Assembly (NCBI GenBank): GCA_001839685.1
Contig: MLAK01000145.1
Coordinates: forward strand, 67,557 to 131,556
DNA: 64,000 nucleotides
Source of the DNA: Tritrichomonas foetus
Taxonomy: Eukaryota > Parabasalia > Tritrichomonadida > Tritrichomonadidae
Reading direction: 5' to 3'
Of the stretch, positions 9,932 through 20,402 are shown in pieces. Below the pieces are notes generated by a model. It did no database searches, was not told the DNA's origin, and saw nothing but the letters and a program-made list of their open reading frames with translations. The first letter of the stretch is position 1. Each line of letters begins with the position of its first letter. The position numbers and the translations under genes are program-made.

Positions 9932-11347
9932 CTAAAGCGAGCGATCTTCAGGCACTTCATTTTCCTCCTTCTTTTTGTCTCTGTACTCCTTCCATTTCTT
10001 CCTCTGGCTGGCAGTTGATTTTCTCATTTCGATCTTCTTCCTCTGTAGGAAGTATTTGTTGTGTTCGACGTTGAATGGAAATTCAAAGTCTTCTGCTGTA
10101 GGAAGGTCAGAAATTTCATCTGATGGGAAAGCGAATCTGCTACTTGACTCTTCTATTGTTGTTGATGATGACTCACTCGAATAGTCACTTGACTGTGTGT
10201 AAAAATCATCTGCTGTTATTTCTTCATTTTCTTTTTCTCTCAATTTCCTAAGCTCTTCTTCAGCAGCTTTGTCTTGGAGTACGCGCTTGTACATGGAGAA
10301 CTCATCAGTCTTATATTGGAGGAAGTTTTCACGTATTTTCTTTTCAGCATATGAAATATCATCAGTGATTAAAATATTATCATAAATCGAGCCTGGACTA
10401 ACCTGGAACACCTCGATGCCAACATAGGATAAATCTTCGAAAATTCCAAACCCAGGGTCTTTTGTGTAATCCGGATTTTCAATCATTTTTGGCTCCCACT
10501 CGCCTTTGTAGTTCGGATTTGGAATCATTTTCGGCTTCCAAATGCCGCGGTAAAGTGGATTCTGGATGAGTGGTGGATTCCATTTGCCATGGATATGTTC
10601 TTGCCATTCGGGCGGCTGAGAGGCATCTGGATCAGGAATTATCGGGGTTTCATCCCAGTCGTCTGGCTTGACGTCCTCTGGGTCAGGTATCATTTCTCTA
10701 TTGTCCCAGTCCTCGGGCATCATATCGTTTGGGTCTGGAATGAGCGTCGTTCCAGATAATTCAAAATCGGCATCAAGGTCGCCCCCTTCTGCGCGCTCGC
10801 CATCAAGCCGTATTTCGTATGTTCGATTCGCAAAAATTATTAGTGTGTAGGCGTGAGTAAGTTCATCGTAATATGAATCGACGAATTTGTGATTGTCGTA
10901 ATTCGTATCGTTTCGATTGACAATGAACATAAGTTTATGCGTGTTTGGCTTACAAACGTCTGGGCCAAACATTATCTGATATGGTGAATTTTGATTAAAT
11001 CGAAGTGGCTGTGCTGAAGAATTCATGAGTTTGATGTAACCGCCTGAACATTCGTAACCGTTTTCGAATCGGATCGTATATTGAAGGACAAAGTCTTTGC
11101 CGGAAGTATTAAATGGCTGTTTAAATTTTGAAGAGATTTGATAATAGGCAGCTTCATCGACGGTTTGGAGACCACGCTGAGCACGCTGGTTCCCATAATA
11201 GGCGCCTGAAGTTAATCGAAATGTTCCCATTAATCCGCTTCCTTTGGTCGGACGGTGTCTGCTATATACCCAATGCTGCTCCCAGTCGTCATCATCAAAA
11301 TTATCTTCAAAATAAACTGTTCCTAATACAAATAAAAGATAAAACAT
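9932..11347 (-). CDS. CRT: Calreticulin
   Basis: A 471-residue protein from the ATG at 11347; the ORF extends upstream without an ATG. The start gives a very short hydrophobic signal (MFYLLFVLGTVYF). The globular N-domain has the calreticulin pattern with Cys100 and Cys132 placed like the conserved disulphide, and ENGYECSGGYIKL. The P-domain (about 203-296) has three type 1 repeats (IPDPNDMMPEDWD, IPDPEDVKPDDWD, IPDPDASQPPEW) and three type 2 repeats (GKWNPPLIQNP, GIWKPKMIPNP, GEWEPKMIENP); three of each is the calreticulin number, calnexin having four. It is a lectin chaperone that folds monoglucosylated glycoproteins and binds calcium in the ER. The tail (350-471) is mixed Ser/Glu/Lys rather than purely acidic. 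The C-terminus is EDRSL, without a KDEL-type retrieval signal and without a membrane segment. Confidence 0.92.
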   Translation of the reverse strand: MFYLLFVLGTVYFEDNFDDDDWEQHWVYSRHRPTKGSGLMGTFRLTSGAYYGNQRAQRGLQTVDEAAYYQISSKFKQPFNTSGKDFVLQYTIRFENGYECSGGYIKLMNSSAQPLRFNQNSPYQIMFGPDVCKPNTHKLMFIVNRNDTNYDNHKFVDSYYDELTHAYTLIIFANRTYEIRLDGERAEGGDLDADFELSGTTLIPDPNDMMPEDWDNREMIPDPEDVKPDDWDETPIIPDPDASQPPEWQEHIHGKWNPPLIQNPLYRGIWKPKMIPNPNYKGEWEPKMIENPDYTKDPGFGIFEDLSYVGIEVFQVSPGSIYDNILITDDISYAEKKIRENFLQYKTDEFSMYKRVLQDKAAEEELRKLREKENEEITADDFYTQSSDYSSESSSTTIEESSSRFAFPSDEISDLPTAEDFEFPFNVEHNKYFLQRKKIEMRKSTASQRKKWKEYRDKKKEENEVPEDRSL

Positions 11348-11835
11348 CGATTGTATATCTGTATTAGAATTTGATGGTTGAGAGGTCAAATTACAACATA
11401 ATTTCACCTTTTAAGATGAATGAGAATTTGGCCAGCCGGTTTTTGATTCAAAATATGATCGTCATCGTACTATTTTCGAAACTCTACTACTTGGTGAAGA
11501 TGAAATTGACTGATCTTTCCAAAAATAGTGAGAATTATATGATGCATTAAACGTGATTCTAGAATTAAACATTTAATATTTACAATGGATAGTTTTTTCA
11601 ATTTCGGCCATAGAAAGAGAGAAGATAATCAGGAAAATTCATCGAAATTTTCCTATTCTATCTTACTTTTTTCATTCGGATCTCACAGAAAATTTCAATA
11701 ACGGTTAATCCTCAAAATCACAGTGGAAATGGTCAAAATCACAGTACTAATCAGATCATTTTTTTGTCAATCTCAATTTCAATGATTTACAATCAGAAAA
11801 AATTGTATACAAATATTATTTCATAAAATCCTTTC
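11348..11835. promoter_or_regulatory. divergent promoter region between calreticulin and the first SAPS-like gene
   Basis: Starts at 11347 (minus) and 11836 (plus) face away from each other across 488 AT-rich bases. No exact AAAAAGT heptamer is present. Nothing else in it could be interpreted. Confidence 0.35.
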
Positions 11836-13083
11836 ATGTGGTTTAAAAAGGCGAAAATTGCGAATTCTCTAACACGGCAACTCACAGAAAATCCAGATTT
11901 ACCAATTAAAGAAGTATTAGAAAACCCAGATCTGCTTCAATCAATCAGAAACGAAGCCCAAGAATTATTGGATTATTTTACCCAAAAAGAAGAACATTTG
12001 AAAGAATTGTTTGATCTAGCATTATCAGATAGATTAAATGATGAATCTATTGATTTTAGATACAACCGAAACGCATCCAACGTTTTATCATCAGTCGCAA
12101 AAACATTCCAGAAAGCGGTCGAATCCAGCCAAATTGCAATTAATGCTTTAAATGATTTCATAAAAGACGAAAATAAAAAATACAACAGAAATCCAGTCTA
12201 CAGTGGCCATTTCCAGCGAATTATCCAAAGCCATCTTTTCGCAACTTTTGGTAAGTTTATCGATCTTATTCCTGACCTCAAAAACTTTCTAATTAAAAAC
12301 GTCGATATTTTAGGTTATAAACAGCTTCTCGTTTCTCTGCTTGTCGATTTCCATGAATGCTTGAATGATCCAGGAATTGGGCTTGAAATAGCCAAGATTG
12401 TAACATCAGCGCCAAAAGAGGAAGTCAAACTTCACGCGATTCAAGTTTTTATCGACGTAATGAGGGACCGACCAGATTGCACATTTTTATTCCAGCAGGA
12501 AATTTTCGAGAAATTATTACTTTTTGCAGCATCTTTTGGAGAAGCAAATCTCCTCTATTATGAAATTTTCAATGCTCTGAAAATGATATCTCGCGATCAT
12601 GAAGATACTGGCTGGCTTTATCAAATTAAGCATAAATTTGTGAACCAGTTTCCTTTTAAAGATCAGCCAGAAGAAGTGGCATATGTAGCATTTCCTTTCT
12701 TTGCAAGTTTCGCCTTAGAAAAAATGCTGAAGTCGTTTTTCAAAGACGACGCGCCAACTTCGTTCACACTTGCTGTCCTTGAACAGATTAAAAAGGTGCC
12801 AGACGAGAAACTGCACGATATGATCAAAGTTGATGATATTATAAACAAGATAATGGAATCTGGACTTGCTTTCCCATCTGATGAAAACTACCATGTAAGA
12901 ATTAATAGCCATATCTTTAAATTCGGAATGTTTCTAATCGAAAAAGATCTTCCTCCACATATTGTCGATAAGCCTGGATGGGACTTGTTTATTTGTACAA
13001 AACTCCTGCATCGTGAACACTTAATAAAACAATGCACCGGAGTTGTTGAGAAGCCAGAAAGCCATGTTTCGGACTTTTTCTAA
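11836..13083 (+). CDS. SAPS-like (PP6/Sit4 regulatory subunit) helical-repeat protein 1
   Basis: A 415-residue, all-helical protein. The opening MWFKKAKIANSLTRQL, then VLENPDLLQSIRNEAQELLDYFTQ, follows the start of SAPS/PP6R proteins (MFWRF..., LLDEDDLLQECKAQNKKLIDFL). SAPS proteins bind Sit4/PP6-type phosphatase catalytic subunits and direct their specificity. The remainder is armadillo-like helices (FKFGMFLIEKDLPPH near the end) closing with a short Ser/Asp/Phe tail. It is shorter than yeast SAP proteins (about 800-1000 residues) because it lacks the acidic C-terminal part. A second SAPS-like gene lies 4.5 kb away at 17590. The stop is followed by A (TAAA). Confidence 0.6.
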   Translation: MWFKKAKIANSLTRQLTENPDLPIKEVLENPDLLQSIRNEAQELLDYFTQKEEHLKELFDLALSDRLNDESIDFRYNRNASNVLSSVAKTFQKAVESSQIAINALNDFIKDENKKYNRNPVYSGHFQRIIQSHLFATFGKFIDLIPDLKNFLIKNVDILGYKQLLVSLLVDFHECLNDPGIGLEIAKIVTSAPKEEVKLHAIQVFIDVMRDRPDCTFLFQQEIFEKLLLFAASFGEANLLYYEIFNALKMISRDHEDTGWLYQIKHKFVNQFPFKDQPEEVAYVAFPFFASFALEKMLKSFFKDDAPTSFTLAVLEQIKKVPDEKLHDMIKVDDIINKIMESGLAFPSDENYHVRINSHIFKFGMFLIEKDLPPHIVDKPGWDLFICTKLLHREHLIKQCTGVVEKPESHVSDFF

Positions 13084-13496
13084 AATGTGTTAACTAAAAG
13101 AATCTTCAAAACTTTTTTTTTCAATCTTTATTTAAAAGAACATGAAGAACTTATATTCATGAATGACATATTATTATTAAAATGAATTTGCTCAATTTTC
13201 CACTTTTTTTTTTATCTTCAATTATTTTAATTTTTTATAAAAAATTATACAATCTATTTATTTCTTTATATGATTTACACACATCTCTACACTTGTGATA
13301 TTTCGAGAGATACAATATATAAAATATATTAAATTTTAGGCAAAATAGAATAAGCTTATGAAATCTACTAAATATCTCGCCCGATATAAAAAAGACCAAA
13401 AATCATCAAAATAATTTTCCTCCAAAAATGTAAACACCTTTTTTCTTGACGTTAGGATCTATACGTTTAGAAAAAAATTCTAAAACGTCTTTCAAA
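13084..13496. other. intergenic, no gene seen
   Basis: AT-rich spacer between two plus-strand genes with several poly-T runs. No motif could be assigned. Confidence 0.55.
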
Positions 13497-15446
13497 ATGT
13501 TTTTCCCATCCAGAGCATTCATACAGCAGCAGAATGACCAATCGTCATATTCATCACATTATCGCAGCCATCTGACATCTAATTATGCAGCAGGTTATGA
13601 GAATCAATCTCCACAAATTTATTACTCTCGCAATAATTATAATTATAATTACAAACCACAACAACCAAGCAGCTATTACCGTCACAATGAAACTCCCTCA
13701 AATACACCAGGCTATTCTGGTTCGTTCTTATTCAGGGCATCTGGATATGCTAATGATCAGAATACCTCGAAGTATTATAACAATGACAAGTCAACATCAA
13801 AATATTTTCAAAGTGCCATCTATGGAAATGATCAAGTTCGTTATAACCAAGCTGCCAATTTCCAATATAAAAGCAGATATGATCGATATGACGACGCCAA
13901 CTTAGAATCAAGATATGGAATCAGAATCACGAATGAAAGATCATATGTTCTCTCAAATCAAAGTTCAATTCACCAACCAAATCCAGTCAACCAATCGCAA
14001 TTCAATCCGCCACCACTTCAGCAGCAACAACCACAATTCTCTCAATTCAAGCCCGAGACAATCAAAAATGACAAGAGAAAGAGGGCCAAATCGGTTCCGC
14101 ATTCAAACTATATTTCCGATACCTATGGAGCCGAATCAAGGCATCAAATGTCAAGAAATTACGACTACACCAATCAGAGTGTTCATAACGAGCCATCAAC
14201 AGATTTTTCGGTGATTGCCCAAAAATATGGAAATTTCCAACGTAAGAAAGAATCGAATTTCCAACGTAAGTATCCACTTATCCTCACAAATAATAATCCA
14301 CTTTTTGATGGAAACGACTCAATCCCAGAATCTTCAAACACATCCAACAGTGATTCTGATTCAAGTTCATCAAGCTCACCAGAGATTCACACACGTGGAA
14401 ACAGTCATAAAAAGAGCCAAAATCCACCACCATTTGATCCAAATCGCCAGCTCTTCTCACAAGCACAAAATGACGTTTTCCAACAATACGCTGACCAGCG
14501 AATTAACGAGTTGAGGGCATCACGTGGACAACAGCCAATTCAGGAAACAAATCACTACTTGCCAAACTTCGAAAGGAAAGTCCCATATGAAAACACAGTC
14601 ATCCAAAATGGATCAAGCAGCAAACGAAATGCTTCTGCAACAAAACGTCAACCAGAGGTCAAATTTGCTTTTAAGAATGACAGACAAGAGCAAAGTTATA
14701 TTCAAGGAAGACCAGAAAATGCAGCTAGCTTCGCTTACGAAGGAAGAGATGATTTGATCCGTTCAAGAAGTTCAAACCAAAACGATCAAATGTATGATTT
14801 CCGTCAGCAACATGACCCACGCTACCAACAACCAGATTCTCGTTATCAACAACAAGATTTACGCTACCAAAAACAAGATCCGCGTTATCAACAACAAGAG
14901 CGTTATCAACAAGATTCACATTATCAACATGAACATCATAACCACAAGCATCAACAACAACAACCAGAATCACGTTATCAACAAGACAGATTCCAATATC
15001 AAGAAACCAAACAAGATCGTTTCCAATACCAAGAAACCAAGCAAGACCGTTACCAGCAGCATCAGCAAATTCCCCAAGAAACAAAGCAGCCATATCAAAT
15101 GCCACAAAAAACATCATTCCAGCAACCACTTTCTTACCAACAACCTTCACCAAAGAGTGCTGGCAACAGAAAGATGCAATTCTCAGATTCTGATGACAAA
15201 GAAGATTCAAACGACTTCATGGCAAGATTAGCCAAGTTCAGGAAGACAATCGAAGAATCTAAAAAGGCTGAGCATCAGTTCGGGCAACTTCTTGAAAAGC
15301 ACAATGAAAAACATGCTGATACACCAAGAGCTCATTCATCTGTAGAAGATAACAATGGATTGTTGTCAGAAACAGATTCAATGTCTGGAAAACCAAATCA
15401 AAACGAGTTCTTAAGCGAACCGTCACTCATCTTTGAAGACAACTAA
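13497..15446 (+). CDS. Large Gln/Tyr/Asn/Ser-rich intrinsically disordered protein
   Basis: A 649-residue protein from the ATG at 13497; the frame is open upstream to 13446 but lacks an ATG. It is low complexity nearly throughout, with no folded domain visible. Residues about 440-570 contain a degenerate run of [R/H]YQQ(Q)D/E units (DPRYQQPD, SRYQQQD, LRYQKQD, PRYQQQE), then RFQYQETKQD twice. A serine-rich acidic patch (SNSDSDSSSSSSPE) is central. Near the C-terminus, FMARLAKFRKTIEESKKAEHQ could form a short helix or coiled coil. The composition resembles prion-like proteins that phase-separate or bind RNA, but no RNA-binding domain is seen, so no function is assigned. Confidence 0.75.
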   Translation: MFFPSRAFIQQQNDQSSYSSHYRSHLTSNYAAGYENQSPQIYYSRNNYNYNYKPQQPSSYYRHNETPSNTPGYSGSFLFRASGYANDQNTSKYYNNDKSTSKYFQSAIYGNDQVRYNQAANFQYKSRYDRYDDANLESRYGIRITNERSYVLSNQSSIHQPNPVNQSQFNPPPLQQQQPQFSQFKPETIKNDKRKRAKSVPHSNYISDTYGAESRHQMSRNYDYTNQSVHNEPSTDFSVIAQKYGNFQRKKESNFQRKYPLILTNNNPLFDGNDSIPESSNTSNSDSDSSSSSSPEIHTRGNSHKKSQNPPPFDPNRQLFSQAQNDVFQQYADQRINELRASRGQQPIQETNHYLPNFERKVPYENTVIQNGSSSKRNASATKRQPEVKFAFKNDRQEQSYIQGRPENAASFAYEGRDDLIRSRSSNQNDQMYDFRQQHDPRYQQPDSRYQQQDLRYQKQDPRYQQQERYQQDSHYQHEHHNHKHQQQQPESRYQQDRFQYQETKQDRFQYQETKQDRYQQHQQIPQETKQPYQMPQKTSFQQPLSYQQPSPKSAGNRKMQFSDSDDKEDSNDFMARLAKFRKTIEESKKAEHQFGQLLEKHNEKHADTPRAHSSVEDNNGLLSETDSMSGKPNQNEFLSEPSLIFEDN

Positions 15447-15650
15447 TTTTATTCTTTATTTTACTCTTAATATTTATTTAAAAATAATCATTCAAATTAA
15501 ATACTTTATATTTCTTCCATTTTCTTTCTTCTTCTTACATAATTAAAAAGTATAAACAGCTTTAAAAAATCGATTTAAAAGCATTAGGAAAAGTTATATA
15601 ATATATATCTTTATCTAATAACAACAATAATAACAAAATCATGATAATAT
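15447..15650. other. short convergent 3' region
   Basis: About 200 AT-rich bases between two converging genes, with runs of TA and a (ATA/ACA)-like simple repeat near 15600-15640. Confidence 0.5.
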
Positions 15651-17111
15651 TTATATGGTGCTGTCCGTTTCTGATGCACCTTTTTCAGAAGAAGAAGTAG
15701 TTGATGGAATTGGTATTTCATTTCCAATATCATCATTAATCTTAAGCATTGCTTCAACAGTATTTGCTACATGTTCAAGATTACAGTTCTTAAGATTATT
15801 TCGTTGATCATTAAACTCTTTAATCATCATTTGTCGTCTATATGCTAATTCAAGAGCTTCTGTTTTATTCTTAATCTTTTTAATTTTAGATTCATGTTCT
15901 TTAATTCTTTGACGGAGAAGAGATCTTTGTTCTTGAAGAAACTCTTGTTCAGAAACCAAATCACTTCTTTCTTCATGTGATTTCTTTAATTTTTCTTCTG
16001 CTATTCTTCTATTTTCTTGCTTTTGTTGAAGAGCTTGTTTATGCTTTTCACAAATTGTTTGAATGTCTACAATTTTTTTCTGTATTTCATTTAACATTTG
16101 CTGATTGTATTTAAGCTTATTTTTTGCAACAAGAACATCAACTTGGAAATCATCACGATTAATTTCCGCAATTGCTAATTTTGCACGTAATGAACCTTCT
16201 TTAGATAACATCTCTGTTTCTTTTTCATTTGGCAAAAATTTCTCTAATTTATAAAATTCTTCACTTAATTCATGAAGATTATCAACTCTGTTTCGATTGC
16301 TTGTGGTCAGTGCTTTAACATCCTCTTTCAGCATTTTAATGAATTGCTTTTCATGCTCGAGATCAAGTTTATTTCTTTCATATTCCTTTTGTGCTTTTAA
16401 ATAATCTGGTGTGATAACAACAGGCTTTTGCGTTTGACAACGAACTTTTAAATCTTTTTTGGCAGTTTTATGTCGACGCTCAGATTTATTTTCTCTATCA
16501 ATGGCTTCGTTAAATAATCTTTTTAACGAATCATTTAAATTCAGATATTTTTGCTCTTTGGCAGCCTCAAAAGCAATCGATCTTTTTCCACAGTCCAAAT
16601 CAAAAGCCGAAACAGCACATTTGCCAAACAATGGATACAATGGTGACTCATCAACTTCATTAACACTTGGGTCATTTAATTTTGCCATCACAGTGTCAGC
16701 TGCCTTATTAATTCTGTCAAGTGCTTGATGTCTTTCATTGGATTCTTTTTCAAACGTGTTGATAAAATTATTCCGTCCGTCAAGGTGTGCACATGCACGA
16801 TTGTATTCAAGTTCGATAGGATTAATTCGATTTGCGCACATTTTTTGGACTTGATCAAATGCCGATTGAAGTTGTTTGAGTTTTTCAACTGTTTCAGGTA
16901 AACTAATTTCATTGTCACGTTGTAAAGCTTCACGAAGTCGAGCAACTTCCGTCTCTTTACTATCAATTTTGGCTCTTAATTCGGATACCAAATTAATAGC
17001 TTCTTGTTCGGTTTGAGCTGTGTCATAATCGTAGTGTTCGATGGTTCTCTTTCGATTAGGCTTGTTATCGATTCGAATAACTGTTAAAGCGGAATTTTCT
17101 TGTGGTATCAT
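15651..17111 (-). CDS. Coiled-coil protein, function unknown
   Basis: A 486-residue protein dominated by long heptad-rich helices rich in E, K, Q and L: about 30-75 (LVSELRAKIDSKETEVARLREAL), 185-330 and 330-455 (LAIAEINRDDFQVDVLVAKNKL, LRQRIKEHESKIKKIKNKTEALELAY). A less charged segment at 140-170 (SPLYPLFGKCAVSAFDLDCGK) interrupts the coils. The tail is Ser/Thr/Glu-rich. Proteins of this build are common in parabasalid cytoskeletal structures (axostyle, pelta, costa), which is inference only. Three AAAAAGT-type heptamers lie upstream (17153-17159, 17203-17209, 17277-17283). The stop reads TAAA. Confidence 0.82.
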   Translation of the reverse strand: MIPQENSALTVIRIDNKPNRKRTIEHYDYDTAQTEQEAINLVSELRAKIDSKETEVARLREALQRDNEISLPETVEKLKQLQSAFDQVQKMCANRINPIELEYNRACAHLDGRNNFINTFEKESNERHQALDRINKAADTVMAKLNDPSVNEVDESPLYPLFGKCAVSAFDLDCGKRSIAFEAAKEQKYLNLNDSLKRLFNEAIDRENKSERRHKTAKKDLKVRCQTQKPVVITPDYLKAQKEYERNKLDLEHEKQFIKMLKEDVKALTTSNRNRVDNLHELSEEFYKLEKFLPNEKETEMLSKEGSLRAKLAIAEINRDDFQVDVLVAKNKLKYNQQMLNEIQKKIVDIQTICEKHKQALQQKQENRRIAEEKLKKSHEERSDLVSEQEFLQEQRSLLRQRIKEHESKIKKIKNKTEALELAYRRQMMIKEFNDQRNNLKNCNLEHVANTVEAMLKINDDIGNEIPIPSTTSSSEKGASETDSTI

Positions 17112-17589
17112 TAAATTTATACGTTTATTAATCAGAGTTTTTCTTTAATTCCACTTTTTCTGGAATTAAATAGTCATATTTTTACAGATTTTCTCAAAAT
17201 AGAAAAAGTGAAAATATTGTCTCTCTTTCACAATAAAATCCTTTCAAAAAAGCATGAATAATTTGAGTTTCGAAAAACTTTTTAAAAGAATAAAATAATC
17301 GGCTTTGTCGTCATGCTCAGAAATATGACAATCGGTGTATTCAAAATATTCCTGCTTTTTTGAAAGTTGTTGATTAATTGATTTTATTTATATCTCAAAA
17401 AGTTTTGATGATTAAACCAGATAAAAAAACAAAAAAATCATGTCTTTCAATTTTAATTACCATCTCAAGAAAAATTATGTGATTCTTTTCTTGAAAGCCT
17501 TTGAATAAAAGCTATTATTCAAATGTTTTCATTTTTTTTCACAAAAATCCGGTTATGAGCAATTTCAAGGTCAATTTTTCTTATTCTAG
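17112..17589. promoter_or_regulatory. divergent promoter region with three AAAAAGT-type heptamers
   Basis: Lies between the coiled-coil gene (minus, start 17111) and the second SAPS-like gene (plus, start 17590). Exact heptamers occur as ACTTTTT at 17153-17159, AAAAAGT at 17203-17209 and ACTTTTT at 17277-17283, all closer to the coiled-coil start. Confidence 0.4.
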
Positions 17590-18975
17590 ATGATGTTCGG
17601 CTTGAATCCAAAATCTCTCCACGAAATTGAAGAAGCATTAGCTCAGCCGAATTGCACAGTTGACGAACTTTTAAAATGCGCAGGTGTCACTTCACAATTT
17701 CGAAATGGAAACCCAGCATTAATTTCTTTTCTACTCAATGAAAAGAACGCCAAACGAATATTCGAAATAATTCACACCAATTCGAACCGCTCCACGCAGA
17801 AATCCATTCTAGCTTTATTTCAAACAAGCAATACTGCTTTACACAGACTATTTGCAGATTACTTACAAATCACCGAATATGCAATCAGCATCCTCGAAAG
17901 CGATATGGACCATGCCAATTTCAGTGTCGGAATTATTTCGCGTGTTGTTTCTCGAGCATTTGACCTTTGGCCGGACGATATGAGTGAAATTTTCAGAATC
18001 TCAAAAACGCTTTACAAAACATTAATTACGCATATCGATAACATTTGCGTCTACCATTCAGTTCAAGACATGATTACGGACACTCACAAAGGATTATGGC
18101 TATTCATATGGCATTGCTTTCGGACATTAGTTGGAAGTGAGCATGAGCATGAATATCAACTTATTCGTCGAAGTGCTTTGATTGATGACTCTTGGAAAAT
18201 CGATCAAAGCTTAATCACGGATTTACATCGTGATCACATCATAAACGTTCTCCGCCTTTTCTTTAAATTGAAACTAAATTGTGAAGAAACATTTGCAGAA
18301 AATGTGACACGTTATATTCTCAATCAATCTGAGATGACAGCTTTGCTTTATTCACTTGCATTATCGCTTCACCCCAACGAAATTATTATGAAAAGGGCCG
18401 TAAATGAAATAAAAACTCGAAATGATTTTGCTGACCCAATAATTGAAAAATCTTTAAATTATATAACATTCGCATTAAGCATGGTATCAAATGAAACTTT
18501 GGTTGATGTTATTTCGACTGTATTGTTACACGAAAATTCATCGAATTTGGTATTGAATGCTCTCAAGACTTTATTAATTTCAATATTCTGTGAAAATGAT
18601 TGTAATAGTTCAAACGATGTAAATAATCAAGATTTACAAAATTTGTCAAATGGCTTAAATCCTGAGAATGGCGATAGATGCAACGATACCAATAATTTCG
18701 GTGATAGTTATTTGAATGATGAAGGTAAAAATCAGCCAAAAAGAGATATAGAAGAACTAAGAAAGGAAGTAAAACGAATTGTACTTGAAGACTACAGAAA
18801 AACTAGTGAAGAACAAAATCCGATGTATTTTGCTTTTCTTATGTCGATTGCCATCGATGTAAACTCTAACACAGAAGGTGACGATGAATGGAAAAAATTC
18901 TATACTGAGGTTGTTTATCCTTGGAATAAAGAAGATGAAGATACTGAAGAACCTGGAAATTCTCAAACTTCATAG
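17590..18975 (+). CDS. SAPS-like (PP6/Sit4 regulatory subunit) helical-repeat protein 2
   Basis: A 461-residue protein. The N-terminus (MFGLNPKSLHEIEEALAQ, TVDELLKCAGVTSQFRNGNP, LISFLLNEKNAKRIFEII) follows the SAPS layout: a short aromatic start, a 'leelL' helix, a strand of polar residues then 'LidFL'. ALFQTSNTALHRLFADYLQI and NFSVGIISRVVSRAFDLWPDDM continue the helical repeat. Residues about 345-385 are an Asn/Asp-rich disordered insertion, and the end is acidic (DEDTEEPGN). It would bind a PP6/Sit4-class phosphatase if the family call is right. It shares layout but little sequence with the protein at 11836. The start could equally be the second ATG at 17593. Confidence 0.6.
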   Translation: MMFGLNPKSLHEIEEALAQPNCTVDELLKCAGVTSQFRNGNPALISFLLNEKNAKRIFEIIHTNSNRSTQKSILALFQTSNTALHRLFADYLQITEYAISILESDMDHANFSVGIISRVVSRAFDLWPDDMSEIFRISKTLYKTLITHIDNICVYHSVQDMITDTHKGLWLFIWHCFRTLVGSEHEHEYQLIRRSALIDDSWKIDQSLITDLHRDHIINVLRLFFKLKLNCEETFAENVTRYILNQSEMTALLYSLALSLHPNEIIMKRAVNEIKTRNDFADPIIEKSLNYITFALSMVSNETLVDVISTVLLHENSSNLVLNALKTLLISIFCENDCNSSNDVNNQDLQNLSNGLNPENGDRCNDTNNFGDSYLNDEGKNQPKRDIEELRKEVKRIVLEDYRKTSEEQNPMYFAFLMSIAIDVNSNTEGDDEWKKFYTEVVYPWNKEDEDTEEPGNSQTS

Positions 18976-20402
18976 TTGAAAAGCTAAAGAAATAGCCATT
19001 GTTTACTAAACTTTTATCGCTCAAATAGTAATCTTATAATTTTTATTATTGACATTTTTATTTTTATGAATTTTCCAACATTATAAGGGTCAAGTTTTAG
19101 TATTCAATTTATTTTTGTAACTGTGTGAATAGGAAAAACTATCTAATGCTACTTTTAGGTGCAAAATAATAAGTGTCTTTGGGTGTTTTTAAATATAAAA
19201 TTAATTAATTTATTTATTCAGATAGAAAGATATGAATTCTATCATGTTTTATAAGAACAATTTGTTTTAAATAACTCTATCATATATAATTTGTTCAGTG
19301 CGCATTATGAGTTATTATTTTTCCGATTTTGCTTCTATAAAAATTGAAAAGAAAATGTAAAGCTAAGAAACTCTCAGAGTATAAACATCTCAATTATTTG
19401 AAAGATATATTCCAAAAAGTGAAAAATTTTTCAATATTCCAGAAAAATCACTTTTTGGGGATTATTCAATTTCTTCAGAATCTTGACGTTTTATAGGTTG
19501 CAGTAGACTTATTGAGAGTGTTTCAAAGAGGTAATTCAAAAATCATGAATTGATTAGGTGAAAAATCGACACAATATCTTGCTTTGAAAAGAAAAAAAGA
19601 AGAAAAAAGAATGATTAACTTGATCAAAATCTAGTATTTTCACTGAGTTAGCTAGTGGTGAACTTTATTTCTAAATATTTTGGGAAAATTCTATGAAGTG
19701 ATATTTAAAAAAAATTGACATAAATGAGAGCTTCAGTTAGGCTATTTAACTTTTTGAAAAAAGAAAATGAGAAATTTTGAATAGATGTGACTATTTATTC
19801 TGAAAAAATATCATTGTAAATATTTTGAAATAGCAAACCACCGAGGCACAATATCTCGCAACAAAAAAAGAATTATATTGCATAAATACTTATAGAAATA
19901 ATTAGTATTAATAATGCATTCAAGAGGCATTTGATATTATTTTCATAAGAAGAGATAAAGTCATTTTGTTCTGTTTTGATGAGCATTCAAAATGTTTTTC
20001 GATTACATCAACGATCAGATTTTATTCAATTTTTTTCACGAATTAGTTTTTATAAAGACTTGTTCATTCAACTAAGGACTTTATGTTGCTCAAATCATGA
20101 GACAACCTGAACAAAAAAAAATCTTTTCAATCTTTTCTCATATTGAATCGTTTGAATAGCTAATATATAAATATTTTTTGTTTTTGTGATAAAAGTTGCC
20201 TTGTTTATCAAAAATCTATAGAAATCCTCTCCAAATAAAGTGTATTTCAATGGTAATTCAATATATTTCGAATAAACTTAAATGAAATATAGATTTGAAT
20301 TCAATAATAGTGAAATATTTCTAATAAATTTTAAAGTCACAATCTGATTACAAATTCATTCAATTCTCAAAATCATTTTTTTTTTCGTAAAATTTTTATC
20401 AC
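18976..20402. other. 1.4-kb intergenic stretch, no gene seen
   Basis: AT-rich with stops in all frames. A near-match to the trichomonad initiator element (TCAATTCTCA at about 20360-20369) lies 34 bases before the ATG at 20403. Otherwise nothing is recognised. Confidence 0.5.

Noticed and set aside
14725..15210. 161-codon minus-strand ORF inside the Q-rich gene
   Set aside because: Shadow of the CAA-rich repeats on the opposite strand (Leu/Val-rich), not a gene.
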